From assembly GCA_037143735.1 (NCBI GenBank), contig JBAWYD010000023.1, positions 1 to 24,851 on the forward strand: a stretch of 24,851 nt of DNA. The letters run 5' to 3'. Source of the DNA: JAPLJQ01 sp037143735. Its GTDB lineage: Bacteria > Desulfobacterota > Syntrophia > Syntrophales > UBA2185. The notes under the pieces were generated by a model. The model had not been told where the DNA came from. It made no database searches and was given only the letters and a program-made list of their open reading frames with translations. Shown piece after piece: positions 22,814 through 24,851 of the stretch. Position numbers and translations under genes: made by a program. Each line of letters starts with the position of its first letter. Within the stretch, counting starts at the first letter, position 1.

Positions 22814-23401
22814 TTACAGACTTCCCTTTGTGGATAAGACACCCTCGATACGGTCATGAATGGTCACGGCTCTTCTCAAGGCAAGGGCAAAGGCCTTAAA
22901 TATTGCCTCTGCGATGTGATGGTTATTTTTACCATATATGACGTTGATATGCAAGGTTATTCCGCTATGATCTGAAAAGGACTTGAAAAATTCCTTCAAC
23001 AGGGCAGGATCAAATTTCCCGATTTTCTTGTCTTTAAAATCCACATGGTATACGAGATAAGGTCTGCCAGAAATATCCATCACAACGCTGCACAAACTCT
23101 CATCCATGGGAACGGTGGCTGAACCATAACGGACAATCCCCCTTTTATCTCCAAGGGCTTCCTTAACGGCTTCACCCAGGCATATCCCGATATCCTCAAC
23201 CAGATGATGATCGTCGATGTCCGTATCGCCCTTGCTTTTTATCACCAGATCCATGAGGCCATGACGGGAAAACAGATTCAGCATATGATCAAGAAAAGTG
23301 ACCGACGTGGCGATCTTCCCCTGTCCCGATCCATCAAGATCAACCTCCATATAGACGTCCGTTTCCGTGGTCTTCCGATGTATTGTTGCGCTCCGGCCCA
23401 T
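22814..23401 (-). CDS. hisB: Imidazoleglycerol-phosphate dehydratase (HisB)
   Basis: Sixth step of histidine biosynthesis, the manganese-dependent dehydration of IGP to imidazole acetol phosphate. 195 residues, the monofunctional form without a phosphatase domain. Metal-ligand histidines appear as FLDHM (His39), FSRHG (His47), the DDHHLVED motif (His65-His66) and the second repeat FSDHSG and NNHHIAEAIFKA. ATG 23401 was chosen because AAAGGTAG stands seven bases ahead and the protein then begins like its family; the frame extends further upstream into hisG, where it is not coding. It lies 14 bp downstream of hisG and is followed by the lipoprotein gene. Confidence 0.97.
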   Translation of the reverse strand: MGRSATIHRKTTETDVYMEVDLDGSGQGKIATSVTFLDHMLNLFSRHGLMDLVIKSKGDTDIDDHHLVEDIGICLGEAVKEALGDKRGIVRYGSATVPMDESLCSVVMDISGRPYLVYHVDFKDKKIGKFDPALLKEFFKSFSDHSGITLHINVIYGKNNHHIAEAIFKAFALALRRAVTIHDRIEGVLSTKGSL

Positions 23402-23415
23402 AATTGCACTACCTT

Positions 23416-24288
23416 TCAGATGACTTTGTTCAGGGGATATTCTATGATACCTTCCGCACCCGCTTCCTGAAGCAGGGGAATCAAATCCCGTACGATATTC
23501 CCGCTTACGATTGTCTCGACAGCGTACCATTCGTTCGAGTATAACCCGGATATCGTAGGCGCTTTCAGTGACGGCAGAAGAAGAACAACCCTGCCGAGAT
23601 TCTCCTTGGACACATTCAGTTTCAACCCGACTTTCCCCATAGCCAGCAATGAACCATTCAGCAGTGTCCTGATCTGCTCAATCTTCTTCCGTTTCCATTG
23701 ATCCTCCCATGCATGGTGATTGGCAATCAATTTCGTATTGGTCTTCATCAGTTCATGAACAATCCTTAACTTGTTGGCTTTGAGCGTCCTTCCCGTTTCC
23801 GTCACCTCCACAATGGCGTCCACGAGGCCTTCAACCACCTTCGCTTCCGTTGCACCCCAGGAGAATTCAACATGAACATTGATACCCCTCTCCTTGAAAT
23901 ACCTTTCCGTAAACCTGACCAGTTCCGTCGAAATTCTCTTCCCCTCCATATCCTCTATGGAACGGATGGGAGAATCCTCCCTCACGACCAGAACCCATCG
24001 CGCCTGTCTGGCCGACGCCTTGGAATAAATCAGATCCTGCACCTCAACCACCTGTGAATCATTCTCAATAATCCAGTCCTTTCCCGTCAGGCCCAGATCG
24101 AGCGTTCCATCCTCAACGTATCTCGCCATCTCCTGCGCCCGTACCAGGGTACAGGAGATTTCCTCATCATCTATATCGGGAAAATAGCTTCTTTCATCAT
24201 ATGAAATACGCCAGCCGGCCATTTTAAAAAGGTCAACAGTCTTGGCCTCCAGACTTCCCTTCGGTATTCCAAGTTTCAATTTCCTCAT
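23416..24288 (-). CDS. hisG: ATP phosphoribosyltransferase, long form (HisG)
   Basis: First and feedback-controlled step of histidine biosynthesis, joining ATP and PRPP. 290 residues, the HisG-L form that carries its own C-terminal ACT-like histidine-sensing domain (about 220-290), so no HisZ subunit is needed. Seen in the sequence are LKLGIPKGSLE at the start, DLGLTGKDWI, and the PRPP-binding loop segment VDAIVEVTETGRTLKANKL. The C-terminal TISGLYSNEWYAVETIV is typical of the long-form regulatory domain. The ATG overlaps the hisI stop as ATGA, a sign of translational coupling; GGAGG lies about ten bases upstream. Confidence 0.97.
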   Translation of the reverse strand: MRKLKLGIPKGSLEAKTVDLFKMAGWRISYDERSYFPDIDDEEISCTLVRAQEMARYVEDGTLDLGLTGKDWIIENDSQVVEVQDLIYSKASARQARWVLVVREDSPIRSIEDMEGKRISTELVRFTERYFKERGINVHVEFSWGATEAKVVEGLVDAIVEVTETGRTLKANKLRIVHELMKTNTKLIANHHAWEDQWKRKKIEQIRTLLNGSLLAMGKVGLKLNVSKENLGRVVLLLPSLKAPTISGLYSNEWYAVETIVSGNIVRDLIPLLQEAGAEGIIEYPLNKVI

Positions 24289-24659
24289 TTATAAACATCC
24301 TCCGGCTTAAATACGGGTTCTCCGACGATCTCTGTCTTTTCGTTGACGACCCTTCTGTAGAAACACGACCTGTACCCGGTATGACATGCGGCGCCGCCTA
24401 CCTGTTGAACTTTCAGAACAAGGGTGTCTGCGTCGCAGTCAATCAGAATTTCCCTGACGAGCTGGACATGACCGGACGTTTCACCCTTAACCCACAGTTC
24501 ATTTCTCGACCGGCTCCAATAAGTGGCCTTTCCCGTCTCCTGTGTTTTCAACCAGGCCTCACGATTCATATAAGCGAGCATCAGCACTTCTTTTGTTTCA
24601 TCATCCTGAACAATGACCGGAATCAGACCATTGCTTTTATCAAAATCGATTTTTAGCAC
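24285..24659 (-). CDS. hisI: Phosphoribosyl-AMP cyclohydrolase (HisI)
   Basis: Third step of histidine biosynthesis, ring opening of PR-AMP, zinc- and magnesium-dependent. 124 residues, monofunctional without a HisE domain. Metal ligands are visible as D74-C75-D76-A-D78 (DCDAD), Cys92 in AACHTGYRSCF and Cys99. Upstream family motifs are VLMLAYMNREAW and ATYWSRSRNELWVKGETSG. The GTG at 24659 was chosen because GGGGGAG lies seven bases before it; a TTG six codons earlier (24677) is possible but overlaps that site. It is the first gene of the his unit in this window, with a candidate promoter about 130 bp upstream. Confidence 0.95.
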   Translation of the reverse strand: MLKIDFDKSNGLIPVIVQDDETKEVLMLAYMNREAWLKTQETGKATYWSRSRNELWVKGETSGHVQLVREILIDCDADTLVLKVQQVGGAACHTGYRSCFYRRVVNEKTEIVGEPVFKPEDVYK

Positions 24660-24784
24660 TGTTTCTCTCCCCCGCAACGCCTGTAAATATGATTTTAAAT
24701 TGTTACATTTGTATCGTTATGACGAAAACAGCCGATGAAACGTCTTTCCCGTCTTTTGTCATCTTGCATCCCTGATAGAAATAT

Positions 24785-24813
24785 ATTATAATCCGAATAT
24801 ATCTCATTGAAAG
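24785..24813 (-). promoter_or_regulatory. Possible sigma-70 promoter of the his unit
   Basis: On the minus strand a perfect TATAAT (24785-24790) lies 17 bases after CTTTCA (24808-24813, three of six matches to TTGACA) in an A/T-rich region ahead of hisI. The leader to hisI would be about 120 bases. The -35 is weak. Confidence 0.4.
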
Positions 24814-24851
24814 GTTTACATAACTTTGCATTACTAATGTAAGAATTTATT

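Overview
The window looks like a chromosomal segment of a Gram-negative anaerobe of the former Deltaproteobacteria (Desulfobacterota), possibly near Syntrophus/Syntrophales. That placement is inferred from gene content and order and was not tested by a search. The clues are a zinc-ribbon coiled-coil gene, an RNase HI-like gene and rnpB in a row, a yqeY-dnaG-rpoD block ending in a CAT tRNA, an F-type c-subunit with a cleavable-looking leader, pyruvate phosphate dikinase, and a sigma-54 activator facing a sigma-54 promoter. Most genes lie on the minus strand.

Region 1 (1-6085): the first 238 codons of a eukaryotic-type hexokinase run off the left edge, behind a secreted class C beta-lactamase-fold serine hydrolase. 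Next come a four-domain S1 RNA-binding protein (minus strand) and two plus-strand membrane transporters, a DMT/EamA exporter and an MFS permease.

Region 2 (6085-9455): on the minus strand lie an orphan periplasmic solute-binding protein, the ribosome-assembly GTPase EngB/YsxC, and an NtrC-type sigma-54 activator whose receiver has Glu in place of the phosphorylated Asp. The space beyond the activator holds three REP-like hairpins, three AACGTT boxes and a full-consensus -24/-12 promoter.

Region 3 (9456-12936): that promoter points into a stand-alone atpE (ATP synthase subunit c), closed by a strong terminator. ppdK follows, also with a strong terminator.

Region 4 (13018-16560): on the minus strand lie a TPR-SpoIID protein, RNase P RNA, a 143-bp MITE/REP-like element, an RNase HI-like protein and a CT398-type zinc-ribbon protein.

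Region 5 (16684-24677): the minus-strand order, in the direction of transcription, is hisI, hisG, hisB, a lipoprotein, hisA, a HIT protein, yqeY, dnaG, rpoD and tRNA(CAT), followed by a terminator. It joins part of the histidine pathway (hisH and hisF are absent here) to the replication and transcription initiation genes.

The most interesting unit is the activator/atpE pair at 7585-9890. A phosphoacceptor-less, potentially constitutive enhancer-binding protein sits divergently upstream of a sigma-54 promoter, with clustered palindromic boxes between them, and the promoter drives a single ATP synthase rotor subunit. Other oddities are a divergent -35-binding segment in RpoD and a lipoprotein gene whose only good ribosome binding site precedes an ATC codon.
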